Shown here: one piece after another, positions 8,487-17,289 of the stretch
Position numbering within the stretch: the first letter of the stretch is position 1
How the letters are laid out: every line of letters begins with the position of its first letter
Assembly (NCBI GenBank): GCA_040399685.1
Contig: JBBART010000011.1
Coordinates: forward strand, 62,001-126,000
DNA: 64,000 nt
DNA from: CAIQQQ01 sp040399685
Lineage (GTDB): Bacteria > Pseudomonadota > Alphaproteobacteria > Acetobacterales > Acetobacteraceae
Reading direction: 5' to 3'
Notes under the pieces: generated by a model
Database searches by the model: none
Told to the model about the DNA's origin: nothing
Seen by the model: the letters and a program-made list of their open reading frames with translations, nothing else
Made by a program: the position numbers and the translations under genes

Positions 8487-9298
8487 CTGGCCGTGACGGC
8501 GGAGCCGATCTTTTCCCCATTGGCAACAGCCCGGTGGTTATTCTCGTGCGGCCCCAGTTGGCCGACAATATCGGCGCCGTGGCGCGCGCGATGGCCAATG
8601 GCGGGCTGTTCCATCTGCGCCTGGTGGCGCCGCGAGACGGCTGGCCGCAGGAACACGCCTGGCGCACCGCGTCCGGCGCTGACCGGTTGCTGGATCAGTG
8701 CACCGTGCACGAGACGGTGGCCGACGCGGTGGCCGATCTGCACCACGTCTATGCCACCTGTCCGCGCCCGCGCCATATCGTGAAGCCGGTGCTGACCGCG
8801 CGTGGCGCTGCTGCCGAAATGCGGGCGGTGTGCGGGCGCGATCTGCGGGTTGGCCTGCTGTTCGGCCCCGAGCGCGCCGGGCTGGACAATGACGACATGG
8901 CCTGTGCGGACGCGCTGGTGCGCTTTCCGCTCAACCCCGCCTTTATGAGCCTCAATCTCGCCCAGGCGGTGATCGTGATGGCCTATGAATGGTGGACCGG
9001 CCAGGACCAGACCGTTCCGCGCACGCTGATGACCAACGAAACCCGCATTGCCACCAAGGGTGAGCTGGAGAATTTCCTCGGCCATCTGACGCATGAACTG
9101 GACGAATGCGGTTTCCTCAAGAACATTCCCAAGCGCCCTGGCATGGTGCGCAACATCCGCCACTTCTTCCAGCGCGGCGAAGTGACGGAGCAGGAGCTGC
9201 GCACGCTGCACGGCATCGTGACGGAACTGGCGCTGGGCCGACGGCTGCGCGGGCGGGTGGAGCGCGCGCCATCGACAGATGATCTGCTGATCAAATAG
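8483..9298 (+). CDS. TrmJ-type tRNA/rRNA 2'-O-methyltransferase (SPOUT family)
   Basis: Predicted S-adenosylmethionine-dependent ribose methylase of the SpoU/TrmH superfamily, TrmJ branch (tRNA position 32 in E. coli). 271 residues from ATG 8483. N-terminal VVILVRPQLADNIGAVARAM is family motif 1 (the usual N-[YI]GAxARAM), followed by LLFGPERAGLDNDDM (motif 2) and FMSLNLAQAVIVMAYE (motif 3), which together build the trefoil-knot cofactor site. The C-terminal ~90 residues (GELENFLGHLTHELDECGF) are the TrmJ-type extension. GGAG at 8471-8474 sits 8 bases ahead of ATG 8483, which overlaps the upstream stop. Confidence 0.85.
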   Translation: MTGRDGGADLFPIGNSPVVILVRPQLADNIGAVARAMANGGLFHLRLVAPRDGWPQEHAWRTASGADRLLDQCTVHETVADAVADLHHVYATCPRPRHIVKPVLTARGAAAEMRAVCGRDLRVGLLFGPERAGLDNDDMACADALVRFPLNPAFMSLNLAQAVIVMAYEWWTGQDQTVPRTLMTNETRIATKGELENFLGHLTHELDECGFLKNIPKRPGMVRNIRHFFQRGEVTEQELRTLHGIVTELALGRRLRGRVERAPSTDDLLIK

Positions 9299-9300
9299 AA

Positions 9301-9317
9301 TTCCCCAAAACGGGGAA
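9301..9317 (+). promoter_or_regulatory. Small hairpin holding the ribosome-binding site of the hydrolase gene
   Basis: TTCCCC (9301-9306) pairs with GGGGAA (9312-9317), 6 bp with loop AAAAC. The GGGGAA arm is the likely Shine-Dalgarno sequence for ATG 9324. It is short and could be chance. Confidence 0.3.
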
Positions 9318-9323
9318 CGCACC

Positions 9324-10301
9324 ATGATCGAACGTCGCGCAATGCTGGGGGCCGTGGTTGTCGCGGCCGCCATGACACAGGCAACGCCGGGTCGGGCCGA
9401 GGAACCGGCGATCTGGTCCGCCGAATACACGGCCACCAAGCCGGGCATCGGCGGCAGCACGGTCAATCTGGCCATCTATCGCAAGCGCGTCGGATCGCCG
9501 GATGGCAAGCCGCGCCCGGTGCTGTTCTTCGTCCACGGCTCCACCGCCTCGGCCCGTCCGACCTATGACCTGACCATTCCGGGCCGGGACGACGTGTCGA
9601 TGATGAACGTCGCCGCGCGCTGGGGGTATGACGTGTGGGCGATGGACCATGAGGGATACGGCAAGTCCTCCCGCACGGCCGGCAATTCCGACATCGCCAG
9701 CGGTGTGGAGGATCTGAAGGCGGCGTCCGATCTCATTCTGAAGGAAACCGGCGAGAGCCGCATGCACATGATGGGCGAAAGCTCGGGTGCGCTGCGCGTC
9801 GGTGGTTTCGCCATGGCGCGGCCGGACCGGGTGGGGCGGCTGGTGCTTCAGGCGTTCACCTATACCGGCCAGGGCTCGGGCACCTTGTCCAAGCGGGCCG
9901 AGCAGGCGGAATTCTACCGCACTCACAATCGCCGCCCGCGCGATGCGGGAATGCTGAACAGCATCTTCACCCGCGACCGGCCGAACACCACCGACCAGGA
10001 CGTGATTGACGCCTTCATCGCCGCCGAAATGCCGTTCGGCGACAGCGCCCCGGCCGGCACCTATCTGGACATGACGGTGAACCTGCCCATCGTGCATCCG
10101 GATCGGGTGACGGCGCCGGTGCTGCTGATCAGCGGCCAATATGACGGCATCGCCTCGATGGACGACATCTGCGACTTCTTCAAGAAACTGCCGAATGGCG
10201 ACAAGCAGCTGACGATCATACCTGGTGCGGCGCACACGCTGGTCAGCAGCAAGCAGCGGTTCGCGTTCTGGCGGGTGATGAAATCCTGGCTGGAGGGGTA
10301 A
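9324..10301 (+). CDS. Exported alpha/beta-hydrolase
   Basis: Predicted serine hydrolase of 325 residues exported to the periplasm. Residues 1-25 are a signal sequence containing Arg-Arg (IERRAMLGAVVVAAA), possibly Tat-type. Catalytic features of the alpha/beta fold: oxyanion-hole segment FFVHGSTAS (68-76), nucleophile elbow GESSG (151-155; Ser153), acid in LLISGQYDGIAS (~Asp268) and His in PGAAHTL (~302). The substrate is unknown. The following gene is an amidase on the same strand, 68 bases away, so the two may be co-transcribed and both act on ester/amide compounds. Confidence 0.8.
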   Translation: MIERRAMLGAVVVAAAMTQATPGRAEEPAIWSAEYTATKPGIGGSTVNLAIYRKRVGSPDGKPRPVLFFVHGSTASARPTYDLTIPGRDDVSMMNVAARWGYDVWAMDHEGYGKSSRTAGNSDIASGVEDLKAASDLILKETGESRMHMMGESSGALRVGGFAMARPDRVGRLVLQAFTYTGQGSGTLSKRAEQAEFYRTHNRRPRDAGMLNSIFTRDRPNTTDQDVIDAFIAAEMPFGDSAPAGTYLDMTVNLPIVHPDRVTAPVLLISGQYDGIASMDDICDFFKKLPNGDKQLTIIPGAAHTLVSSKQRFAFWRVMKSWLEG

Positions 10302-10369
10302 CGACCGGGGGTTCCTTCCGGCGCTGTCTGGTCGCATGGTGATGGCGCCAACGACAACCGGAAGAGCGC

Positions 10370-11755
10370 ATGACCGATCCTGCCCTGATGACCGCCGAAG
10401 CGATGCTGGGCGAATTCGCCGCCGGCACCTTGACCCCGATCGAGGCGCTGCAGGCGGTCACGGAGCGGGTGGCGCGGCTTAATTCCCGGATCAACGCCTT
10501 CGCGGTGATGAACCCGGATGCGTTGCGGTCGGCGGGTGAGAGCACCGCCCGCTGGCGCGCCGGTCGCCCGCTGGGCGCTTTGGACGGCGTGCCGACCACG
10601 GTGAAGGATCTGATCGACATCGCGGGCCTGCCCACGCGCCGCGGTTCCCGCCTGTCCAGCCCGGCGCCCGCCACCGAGGACGCGCCCACCGTGCTGGGGC
10701 TGAAGGCGGCCGGTGCGGTCATCATCGGCAAGACCACCACCACCGAATATGGCTGGAAATCGCCCGGTGACTGCCCGCTGCACGGCATCACCCGCAACCC
10801 GTGGAACACCGACTACACCACCGGCGGCTCCAGCTCCGGTGCGGGGGCTGCGTGCGCGGCCGGGTTTGGCCCGCTGCATATCGGCACCGATGCCGGCGGT
10901 TCGATTCGCATTCCGGCCGCCTGGTGCGGCGCGGTGGGGCTGAAGCCTAGCTTCGGGCGGGTGCCGCAATGGCCGTTGGGGGCGTTCGCGTCCGTGGCGG
11001 TGGCAGGCCCGATCACCCGCACGGTGCGCGATGCCGCCCTGATGCTCGGCGCGCTGGCGCGGCACGACATGCGCGACCCGTTCTGCCTGCCGGACGACAA
11101 CCGCAACTGGCTGGACGGCATCGAGGACGGCGTGGCCGGCCTGCGCGTGGCGGTGCTGCGCACCCCCGGCTTCGATGCGCCGGTGGATGAGGACGGGATT
11201 GCCGCCGTGGAACAGGCGGCCGGCCTGCTGGCCGATGCCGGCGCGCATGTGGAGATCACCGATGCGGGCCTGCCCGATGTGCGCCACATCTTCGGCCGCA
11301 TCTGGGGCGTGGCGCTGGCGCGGCTGGTGGACGGCATTCCCGAGGATCGTCGGCATCTGCTGGATCATGGCCTGCTGGAAGTGGCCGCCGACGCCAACCA
11401 GGTTTCGGCCATGGAATTCATGGATGCGGAGGCGATGCGCATCGCCGCCAGTCATGCCATGGCCCGGCTGCATCTGCGCTACGATCTGGTGCTGTGCCCC
11501 TGCGTGCCGAACGGCCCCATGCTGGCGGATGCGCCGACGGTCGATCCGGTGCGGGCGCTGTGGACCAACTGGGCGCCGTGGACCTTCGCGTTCAACCTGA
11601 CGCGCCAGCCGGCGATCACGGTGCCGATGGGTGCGAATGCGCTGGGCCTGCCGCGCAGCGTGCAGCTGGCGGCGCCGATGTATCGGGATGATCTGGTGCT
11701 GCGGGCGGCGCGGGCGCTGGAAGTGGCGCAGCCGTTCCCCGTGGCGCAGTTGTAA
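10370..11755 (+). CDS. Amidase-signature family amidase
   Basis: Hydrolyses a carboxamide; 461 residues with the complete amidase signature. Ser-cisSer-Lys triad: Lys79 in TTVKDLID, cis-Ser within GGSSSG (152-157), nucleophile Ser178 in DAGGSIRIP. It resembles GatA but lies without gatB or gatC and shows the aryl/aliphatic amidase layout (short C-terminus with NLTRQPAITVPMG), so a stand-alone catabolic amidase is preferred over Glu-tRNA amidotransferase. It is followed by a perfect hairpin (11758-11797) that separates it from a convergent gene. Confidence 0.88.
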   Translation: MTDPALMTAEAMLGEFAAGTLTPIEALQAVTERVARLNSRINAFAVMNPDALRSAGESTARWRAGRPLGALDGVPTTVKDLIDIAGLPTRRGSRLSSPAPATEDAPTVLGLKAAGAVIIGKTTTTEYGWKSPGDCPLHGITRNPWNTDYTTGGSSSGAGAACAAGFGPLHIGTDAGGSIRIPAAWCGAVGLKPSFGRVPQWPLGAFASVAVAGPITRTVRDAALMLGALARHDMRDPFCLPDDNRNWLDGIEDGVAGLRVAVLRTPGFDAPVDEDGIAAVEQAAGLLADAGAHVEITDAGLPDVRHIFGRIWGVALARLVDGIPEDRRHLLDHGLLEVAADANQVSAMEFMDAEAMRIAASHAMARLHLRYDLVLCPCVPNGPMLADAPTVDPVRALWTNWAPWTFAFNLTRQPAITVPMGANALGLPRSVQLAAPMYRDDLVLRAARALEVAQPFPVAQL

Positions 11756-11757
11756 CG

Positions 11758-11797
11758 TTTTGCGTTGCCGGCCCTTCATCGGGCCGGCAACGCAAAA
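11758..11797. terminator. Bidirectional intrinsic terminator
   Basis: A perfect 17-bp inverted repeat: 11758-11774 pairs with 11781-11797 across a TTCATC loop. The stem is GC-rich inside and ends in TTTT/AAAA, so it gives a U-tract in both directions. It lies between the convergent amidase and polysaccharide-deacetylase genes. Confidence 0.85.
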
Positions 11798-11806
11798 GCG
11801 GGTTGG

Positions 11807-12781
11807 CTATGCCGGAACGGTCGCCGGCATCTTGATCTCGTTGCGGCGCGCGACCATCGCCGACAGCGGCCACAATTCGAAGCCCTTGGCCTTCAGCGTC
11901 GGCAGCCACGCCTCCAGCGCCGCCACCGTGTGCGGCCATGGGTGGCCGATGGCGATGACGTGGCCGTTCTTGCGGGCCTGGTGTTCGATCTGCTCCAGCT
12001 GGACGCGGATGTCCTCGGGGCGGTTGCTGTGGTCGATGAAGATGTCGCGCGCTGCGGCCGGCACGCCGGCCTCATGCGCGCTGCTGTAGCCGAACGAGTG
12101 GGCCACCACCACGCTGTCCAGGAACAGCATGTCGCGGGCGCGGCATTCCTGCGCCACCAGCGCCATCAGCGCGGGGTCCTTGGTGGCAACCGAGCCCATG
12201 TGGTTGTTCAGGCCAACGGTGGCCGGCACCGCATCGATGGCGGCGCGCAGGCGGGCGAGGTTGACGGCGGGCGGCAGGTCGATCCGCAGCGGGTCCGGCC
12301 CGGTCCAGGCGGTGGTGAGGCCGGTGGACTGCATCGGCATATGCAGCGTCATTTCATGGCCGCGTATTGCGGCGGCGGCCACCTGGTTGGGCAGGTTCTT
12401 GGCGAACGGGAACCAGGACAATGTCAGCGGGCCAGGCATGGCCACCACGCGCTCGGTGGCAGCGTGCATCACGCCCAGATCGTCGATCACGATGGTGATG
12501 GCGGGGCGGTCGATATTGGCGGGGCGGGCGACGGCAAAGCGCTGCCAGCGCGGCAAGGCGGCGGTGGCGGGCACGGTTGGCGCGGCGGGCAAGGGCGCCA
12601 GCGGCGGAGCCTGCTGGACGACGACCGCGATCGGGGCCACGGCCTGCACGACGGGTGCTGCCGCCACAGGTGCTGCCGGCACGGGGGTGCCGGAGCGCAG
12701 AAGCGCTTGCGAGTTTGCCGTTGGCCCGGCGAGTGCGACAGCGGCCACAGTCAGAAAACCTCGACGATGTATGGCTTTCAT
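11807..12781 (-). CDS. Divergent polysaccharide deacetylase family protein (YibQ-like)
   Basis: Exported protein of 324 residues. The frame opens further upstream (to 12853), but the ATG at 12781 gives a proper signal sequence (MKAIHRRGFLTVAAVALAGP). Residues ~27-75 are a Pro/Ala/Val-rich linker. The NodB-like barrel follows: ITIVIDDLG (Asp-Asp), HEMTLHMPM, VGLNNHMGS (Asn-Asn-His in place of the classical metal motif), LDSVV and VIAIGHPWPHT. This is the pattern of the divergent polysaccharide deacetylase family (formerly DUF610), often linked to the cell envelope. Activity is unproven. It is monocistronic and terminates at the shared hairpin 11758-11797. Confidence 0.85.
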   Translation of the reverse strand: MKAIHRRGFLTVAAVALAGPTANSQALLRSGTPVPAAPVAAAPVVQAVAPIAVVVQQAPPLAPLPAAPTVPATAALPRWQRFAVARPANIDRPAITIVIDDLGVMHAATERVVAMPGPLTLSWFPFAKNLPNQVAAAAIRGHEMTLHMPMQSTGLTTAWTGPDPLRIDLPPAVNLARLRAAIDAVPATVGLNNHMGSVATKDPALMALVAQECRARDMLFLDSVVVAHSFGYSSAHEAGVPAAARDIFIDHSNRPEDIRVQLEQIEHQARKNGHVIAIGHPWPHTVAALEAWLPTLKAKGFELWPLSAMVARRNEIKMPATVPA

Positions 12782-13003
12782 TTCAGCTTGGCCTTTTGGC
12801 TGCGACAGCACAGCAATCGAAATTATATTGCAGAATGTGTTGCTTATACCCATCCCGCGTTTGCGAAATCCAGTCCATACCGGCGCAAGGCACGAATGCG
12901 TGACGTTTGTGGCGGCTGTGCCGCAGTGGCAGATTGAGGGCGCGGCGACCCAGTAAATCGACTAGAAAGTGACCAAACCCGGTCTCACGGAACAGTATCA
13001 CAG

Positions 13004-13981
13004 ATGGCCACTCCCGCGCAGCACGACCACGACCATGATCATCACGACCACGGGGCGTGCGGCCATGGCGATCACGCGCATCATGGCGCGCATGGCCATC
13101 ATCATGCGCCTGCCAGTTTCGGGGCGGCCTTCGCGATCGGCGCCCTGCTGAACAGCGCCTTCGTGGTGGCGGAATTCGGCTATGGCTACCTCGCCAACTC
13201 GGTCGCGCTGATGGCGGATGCCGCGCATAACCTGGCCGATGTGCTGGCGCTGCTGCTGTCCTGGGGCGCTGCGACGCTCGGCCGTCGTTTGCCATCGACG
13301 CAGCGTACCTATGGCTGGGGGCGCACCACCATCCTGGCGGCGTTGATCAACGCGTCCGTGCTGCTGATCAGCGTCGGCGCCATCGCGATCGAGGCGGTGC
13401 AGCGTTTCAGATCGCCCTTGCCGGTGGCCGAGACCACGGTGATGTGGGTGGCCGCAGCGGGCATCGTGGTCAACGGACTGACCGCGCTGCTGTTCCTGCG
13501 GGGGCAGGAGGATCTGAACGTGCGTGCGGCCTTCCAGCACATGCTGGCCGATGCGATCGTCTCCGCCGGCGTGGTGGTGTCCGCATTGCTGATCGGCGCC
13601 ACCGGCATGAACTGGATCGACCCGTTGACCAGCCTCATCATCGTGGCTGTGATCGTGATCGGCACCTGGGGCGTGCTGCTGTCAGCGGTGCATCTGTCGG
13701 TTGATGGCATTCCGGCAGGGATTGCGCATGCCGAGGTGATGGCCAGCCTGCGTGCGTTGCCGGGGGTGGAGGAGGTGCACGACCTGCATGTGTGGGCTTT
13801 GTCCACCACCGAGACAGCGCTCACGGCGCATCTGGTGCGCGCACCGCAGAATGACGAGGCCTTGATCCAGACCGCCTGTGCCGAGATGCAGCGTCGGTTC
13901 GGCATCGGCCATGTGACGATTCAGTTGGAAACCGAGGCGGTTGCGGCGCAGTGCCGCCTCCGCCCCGATACGGTGATTTAG
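13004..13981 (+). CDS. Cation diffusion facilitator (Zn/Co/Cd exporter) with His-rich N-terminus
   Basis: Inner-membrane metal/proton antiporter of the CDF family, 325 residues. The first ~35 residues hold about 15 His plus Asp and one Cys, a probable cytoplasmic metal-collecting tail. Six TM helices follow. TM2 carries DAAHNLAD and TM5 HMLADAIVS, the paired HxxxD-type tetrahedral zinc site. The C-terminal cytoplasmic domain (~215-310) has the ferredoxin-like VEEVHDLHVWALS motif. Overall it resembles ZitB/CzcD. The stop TAG (13979-13981) overlaps the stop of the convergent ankyrin-like gene by three bases. Confidence 0.93.
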   Translation: MATPAQHDHDHDHHDHGACGHGDHAHHGAHGHHHAPASFGAAFAIGALLNSAFVVAEFGYGYLANSVALMADAAHNLADVLALLLSWGAATLGRRLPSTQRTYGWGRTTILAALINASVLLISVGAIAIEAVQRFRSPLPVAETTVMWVAAAGIVVNGLTALLFLRGQEDLNVRAAFQHMLADAIVSAGVVVSALLIGATGMNWIDPLTSLIIVAVIVIGTWGVLLSAVHLSVDGIPAGIAHAEVMASLRALPGVEEVHDLHVWALSTTETALTAHLVRAPQNDEALIQTACAEMQRRFGIGHVTIQLETEAVAAQCRLRPDTVI

Positions 13982-14583
13982 CCGCCGAAGCCCAGAAATC
14001 CGCTCTGCGGATTGGGCGTGCCGGTATCGCCGTTGCGCGGCGGTGGAAGCTGGCGGGCGTTCTGGGCCTGGGCGCCAGCGCGGGGCGGCGCTTGCTGTGC
14101 GACAGGGCGCGGCGCCGGCTTCGGTTCCTTGCCCACCTTGGTGCTGACAGGCGCGGATTGCACCTGCGCCGGGGAAGCCCCGCGCAGCGACAGCAGCAGG
14201 AAGGTGATGTCGTTGCGGGACAGGTCGATCGACTGGTCCAGCGGGGTCAGGCCCAGCACGTTGCGGGCGTTGTAGTCAGCTCCGCGGGACAAGGCGTCGC
14301 GGGCGCCCGTAATATCGCCGCGGTTGATGGAATCAAACAGCGCATCGGTCGGCTGCATGTCGGTGGCTGCCCGGTCGGCCGGCGCCACGCGGTCACGCCC
14401 TGTCGCGGCACCCGGCAGGCCCGGCGGTGGTGCTGCCCTGGGCGCGCGCGGCTGGCCGGTGCCGGTCACGATCGGGCCTTTCTGTAGGCGATCGGTCGAC
14501 GCGTTCTGCGCCCAGGCAGGGCTCGTGGCGATTGCACACAGGGCCATCAGGGGGATCAGACGAAGGCGGATAAAAGGCTTCAT
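13978..14583 (-). CDS. Secreted ankyrin-repeat-like protein
   Basis: Protein of 201 residues with a Sec signal peptide (cleavage after AWA, ~25). A central segment, DALFDSINRGDITGARDALSRGADYNARNVLGLTPLDQSI, reads as one and a half ankyrin repeats. It is flanked by Pro/Ala/Gln-rich low-complexity regions, including a long C-terminal tail rich in Pro, Ala and Gln ending in GFLGFGG. No catalytic motif is seen; a protein-binding role in the periplasm is inferred. It lies 40 bases after the TspO gene on the same strand and may be the last gene of that transcript. Confidence 0.7.
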   Translation of the reverse strand: MKPFIRLRLIPLMALCAIATSPAWAQNASTDRLQKGPIVTGTGQPRAPRAAPPPGLPGAATGRDRVAPADRAATDMQPTDALFDSINRGDITGARDALSRGADYNARNVLGLTPLDQSIDLSRNDITFLLLSLRGASPAQVQSAPVSTKVGKEPKPAPRPVAQQAPPRAGAQAQNARQLPPPRNGDTGTPNPQSGFLGFGG

Positions 14584-14623
14584 GACGAGGCAATTCCCAC
14601 GGGATTGAGGGTGGTGTACCGCA

Positions 14624-15184
14624 TCAGCGGTTCAGCCACCAGAACCCAGCATTCAGATAGGTCGCATACAGCGTCCAGCAGAGATAAGGCACCAGCAGCG
14701 CGGTGGCGAAACGATGCAGCGGTGCGAACAATCTGATGGTCATGCCGATCAGCACCACCAGCGGCACAATGACCAGCAACCCTGCGCTGGGGCTGTTCAG
14801 CCCGAAGAAGGCCGGTGACCACGCGGCGTTCAGCAGCAATTGCCACCCCCAGAGCTGCAAGGCCGCCGTTTGCCGCCGCCCTTGCGGCGCTTTCCACCAG
14901 ACCAGCCACGCGCTGGTGCCGATCATGAGCAGCAGAACCGTCCAGACCGGTGCGAACAGCCAGTTGGGCGGCGTGCCGGGAGGCCGCGTCAGTCCCGCAT
15001 ACCATCCGGCCATGGCCGGCGCGTTCACCGCTGCCGCTGACAAACCCACCAGCAGGCACAGCCCTATAAATCCTACCAGCGCCACCCAGGGTGAGCCGGG
15101 ACCGTCCGGCACGTCGCCGCGCGGGCTCGACGGTCCGCGTCCGCGTCCGGAGCGGTGGGATTTCTGAAACGCATATTCACGCAT
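14624..15184 (-). CDS. TspO/MBR family tryptophan-rich sensory protein
   Basis: Five-helix membrane protein (186 residues) of the translocator-protein family that binds porphyrins/tetrapyrroles. Seen: WYAGLTRPPGTPPNWLFAPVWT (the family's W-x-x-x-KPxxxPPxWxFGPVWT block), the LQLWGWQLLLNAAWSPAFFG helix with WxxNxxWS, and the C-terminal PYLCWTLYATYLNAGFWWLN. An in-frame start exists at 15211, but ATG 15184 has AAGGAG ahead and does not intrude into the upstream gene. Residues 1-30 are a basic cytosolic extension. It starts 5 bases after the stop of the vWA membrane protein, so it is probably co-transcribed with the MoxR operon. Confidence 0.9.
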   Translation of the reverse strand: MREYAFQKSHRSGRGRGPSSPRGDVPDGPGSPWVALVGFIGLCLLVGLSAAAVNAPAMAGWYAGLTRPPGTPPNWLFAPVWTVLLLMIGTSAWLVWWKAPQGRRQTAALQLWGWQLLLNAAWSPAFFGLNSPSAGLLVIVPLVVLIGMTIRLFAPLHRFATALLVPYLCWTLYATYLNAGFWWLNR

Positions 15185-15189
15185 CGACC

Positions 15190-17289
15190 TCAGGCTCCTT
15201 CTCGCCGCCATGCCAGTATGACCAACCCAAGTATCAGAGGTAGGGCGAGCCAGGGCGGCAACAATGGCAAAGCGGAAATGCCCGTGACAATGTGATCGTT
15301 CCTTCGGACAAGTCCGATCCAGTGCGCGCCCCCGAAATCACGGCCTGGTTCGACGCGGCGCAGGCTGGGCGCGCCATCCGGGTCGGTCCAATGGAGGCTG
15401 CCGCCGGAGGCCCGCACCAGTGGCGCCAGCAGGGTGGCGGTGGCGCGCAGATCGGCCAGTTCCTGTGGGTTGGCGGCGCCGGCGGCGGCATAGGCCACGC
15501 GGGCGCCGTCCGATACCTGCCACACGCCCGGCATCCCGGCCGGCATCTGCGCCGTGCCCCGCCCGGCGCGGGTGGTGTCCAGCGCAACGCTGCGCTTCTG
15601 GCCGTCCGGATCGGTGATGGTGACGTTGCCGGCCGCCGTGGCCTCTGTGGTGCGCCGCTCCACCAGCAATTGCCCGGCCTCGACGTGGGCGGTGAGGGCA
15701 ATTTCGTCCAGTTCCGGCTCCTTCATCAGCCAGTGCGCCACCCGGCGCAGCAGCTCCGCCTGCGGGCCGCCGCCGTCATGGCCACGCGACCACAGCCATA
15801 TCTGGTCGGACAGCAGCAGTGCCACGCGGCCTTCGTCCACGTGATTGACCACCAGCAGCGGCTGCCCCTCAGGCCCGCTCATCAGCACGTCGCCTTGCAC
15901 GTCGGTGGCGCGGATGGCGCGGAACCACTCGCCCCAAAGCGGCGGCGCGTTGGGGCGCCAGCCGGGCAGGCCCTCGGTGACCGGGTGGCGGGTGCCGAGA
16001 TCGGTGACCAGCGGACGGAATGTCTCGTTTGTCACCGATTCCACGCTGGTGCCGAGCGGGCGCGCTGGCAGGATCGCGCCGAGTGGGCTGTTGGACGGAC
16101 TGCCGATACCGGCGAATTCCGGCCCGGCGCTCATCAGCAGGGCGCCGCCCTGGCGCACGTATTCGGCGATGTTGCGCAGATAAACAGGTGGTAGCAGGCC
16201 GCGATTGGTGAACCGGTCGAGGATGATGAGGTCGAATTCGCGGATTTTCACCTGGAACAGCTCGCGCACCGGAAAGGCGATCAGCGCCAGCTCGTTCAGC
16301 GGCGTCATGTCGTCTTTTTCCGGCGGGCGCAGAATGGTGAAATGCACCAGATCCACCGCCGGATCGGCCTTCAGCAGCCGTCGCCAGGTGCGCTCGCCGG
16401 GGTGCGGCTCGCCCGAGACGAGCAGCACGCGCAGCCGGTCGCGCACGCCGTTGATGGTGACCACGGCGCGGTTGTTCAGCGTGCTGGCCTCGCCGGTCAG
16501 GGGTTCCACCGCCATTTCCACCACGATCGGCCCGGCGCGCGGGATGGGCACCTCGATGGTTTGTTCGCGGCCCACCTGGGCGCTGACGCTCCGGGGCGGC
16601 TCGCCGTCGCGGCGCAATGTGAGCGTGGCGCTGCGGGGCTGGGTCAGGAGGCCGGGATCGACGCCCAGATCCTCCACCACCACCCGCAATTCCACCGATT
16701 TGCCGACGATGCCGTAGCCGGGGGCGGAGACGACGCGCACGCGGCGATCGGTTTCCTCGCCCCGCGCTGGGATCAGGATGTGTAGCGGGGCTGCGAAGGT
16801 GGCGGGGATGTCATGGATCTGCCCGTCCGTCACCACGATCACCCCGGCCAGCCGCGCCGCTGGGATATCGGCCAAGGCGCGGTCGATGGCGGCGAACAGG
16901 TGGGTGCCGCCGGTGCCGGCCTCCGGCACGGTGATGGAGCGCAGTTCCAGCTGGCCCAGTTCGCGGCCCTGCTCCTGCACCTGCTTCTCGATGGCGGCAC
17001 GCGCCTGCTCGGCGAGCTTCGCGCGGGCGCCGATGGACATGGAGGACGATTGGTCGATCACCAGCAGCGCGATATCGGGGCGCGTCTGGCGGGTTTCCTC
17101 CACCAGTCGCGGTCCTGCGAGCCAGAGCAGCACCACCGCGAAGGCCAGCCCGCGCCAAGCGGTGCCGCGCGCCCGGCGCCAGATGGCCACCGCCAGCGCC
17201 AGGGCGCAGAACGCGGCCAACGCCGCCAGCAGCCAGAGCGGCACCGACGGGTCGAACCGCAACGCCGCGATCGCTTGGTCGAACTTCAT
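15190..17289 (-). CDS. Membrane-anchored vWA / glutamine-amidotransferase-like protein
   Basis: Protein of 699 residues with two N-terminal TM helices (~17-60), a large periplasmic part and a C-terminal TM helix (~675-695). Residues 72-200 form a von Willebrand A domain with an intact metal site: Asp79-x-Ser81-x-Ser83, Thr129 in GTGGTHLF and Asp155 in VVTDG. The middle (~290-480) resembles the class I glutamine-amidotransferase-like fold common in this family (VLLVSGEPHPGER, EYVRQGGALLMSAGPE) without the catalytic Cys. Start ATG 17289 overlaps the upstream stop as ATGA. It is the last large member of the MoxR-DUF58-DUF4159 operon; MoxR ATPases typically remodel vWA partners, so this is a likely client. 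Confidence 0.8.
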   Translation of the reverse strand: MKFDQAIAALRFDPSVPLWLLAALAAFCALALAVAIWRRARGTAWRGLAFAVVLLWLAGPRLVEETRQTRPDIALLVIDQSSSMSIGARAKLAEQARAAIEKQVQEQGRELGQLELRSITVPEAGTGGTHLFAAIDRALADIPAARLAGVIVVTDGQIHDIPATFAAPLHILIPARGEETDRRVRVVSAPGYGIVGKSVELRVVVEDLGVDPGLLTQPRSATLTLRRDGEPPRSVSAQVGREQTIEVPIPRAGPIVVEMAVEPLTGEASTLNNRAVVTINGVRDRLRVLLVSGEPHPGERTWRRLLKADPAVDLVHFTILRPPEKDDMTPLNELALIAFPVRELFQVKIREFDLIILDRFTNRGLLPPVYLRNIAEYVRQGGALLMSAGPEFAGIGSPSNSPLGAILPARPLGTSVESVTNETFRPLVTDLGTRHPVTEGLPGWRPNAPPLWGEWFRAIRATDVQGDVLMSGPEGQPLLVVNHVDEGRVALLLSDQIWLWSRGHDGGGPQAELLRRVAHWLMKEPELDEIALTAHVEAGQLLVERRTTEATAAGNVTITDPDGQKRSVALDTTRAGRGTAQMPAGMPGVWQVSDGARVAYAAAGAANPQELADLRATATLLAPLVRASGGSLHWTDPDGAPSLRRVEPGRDFGGAHWIGLVRRNDHIVTGISALPLLPPWLALPLILGLVILAWRREGA

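Noticed and set aside
10370..11755. GatA subunit of Glu-tRNA(Gln) amidotransferase
   Set aside because: No gatB or gatC nearby, and the sequence fits general amidases better; the lone position beside a secreted hydrolase supports a catabolic role.
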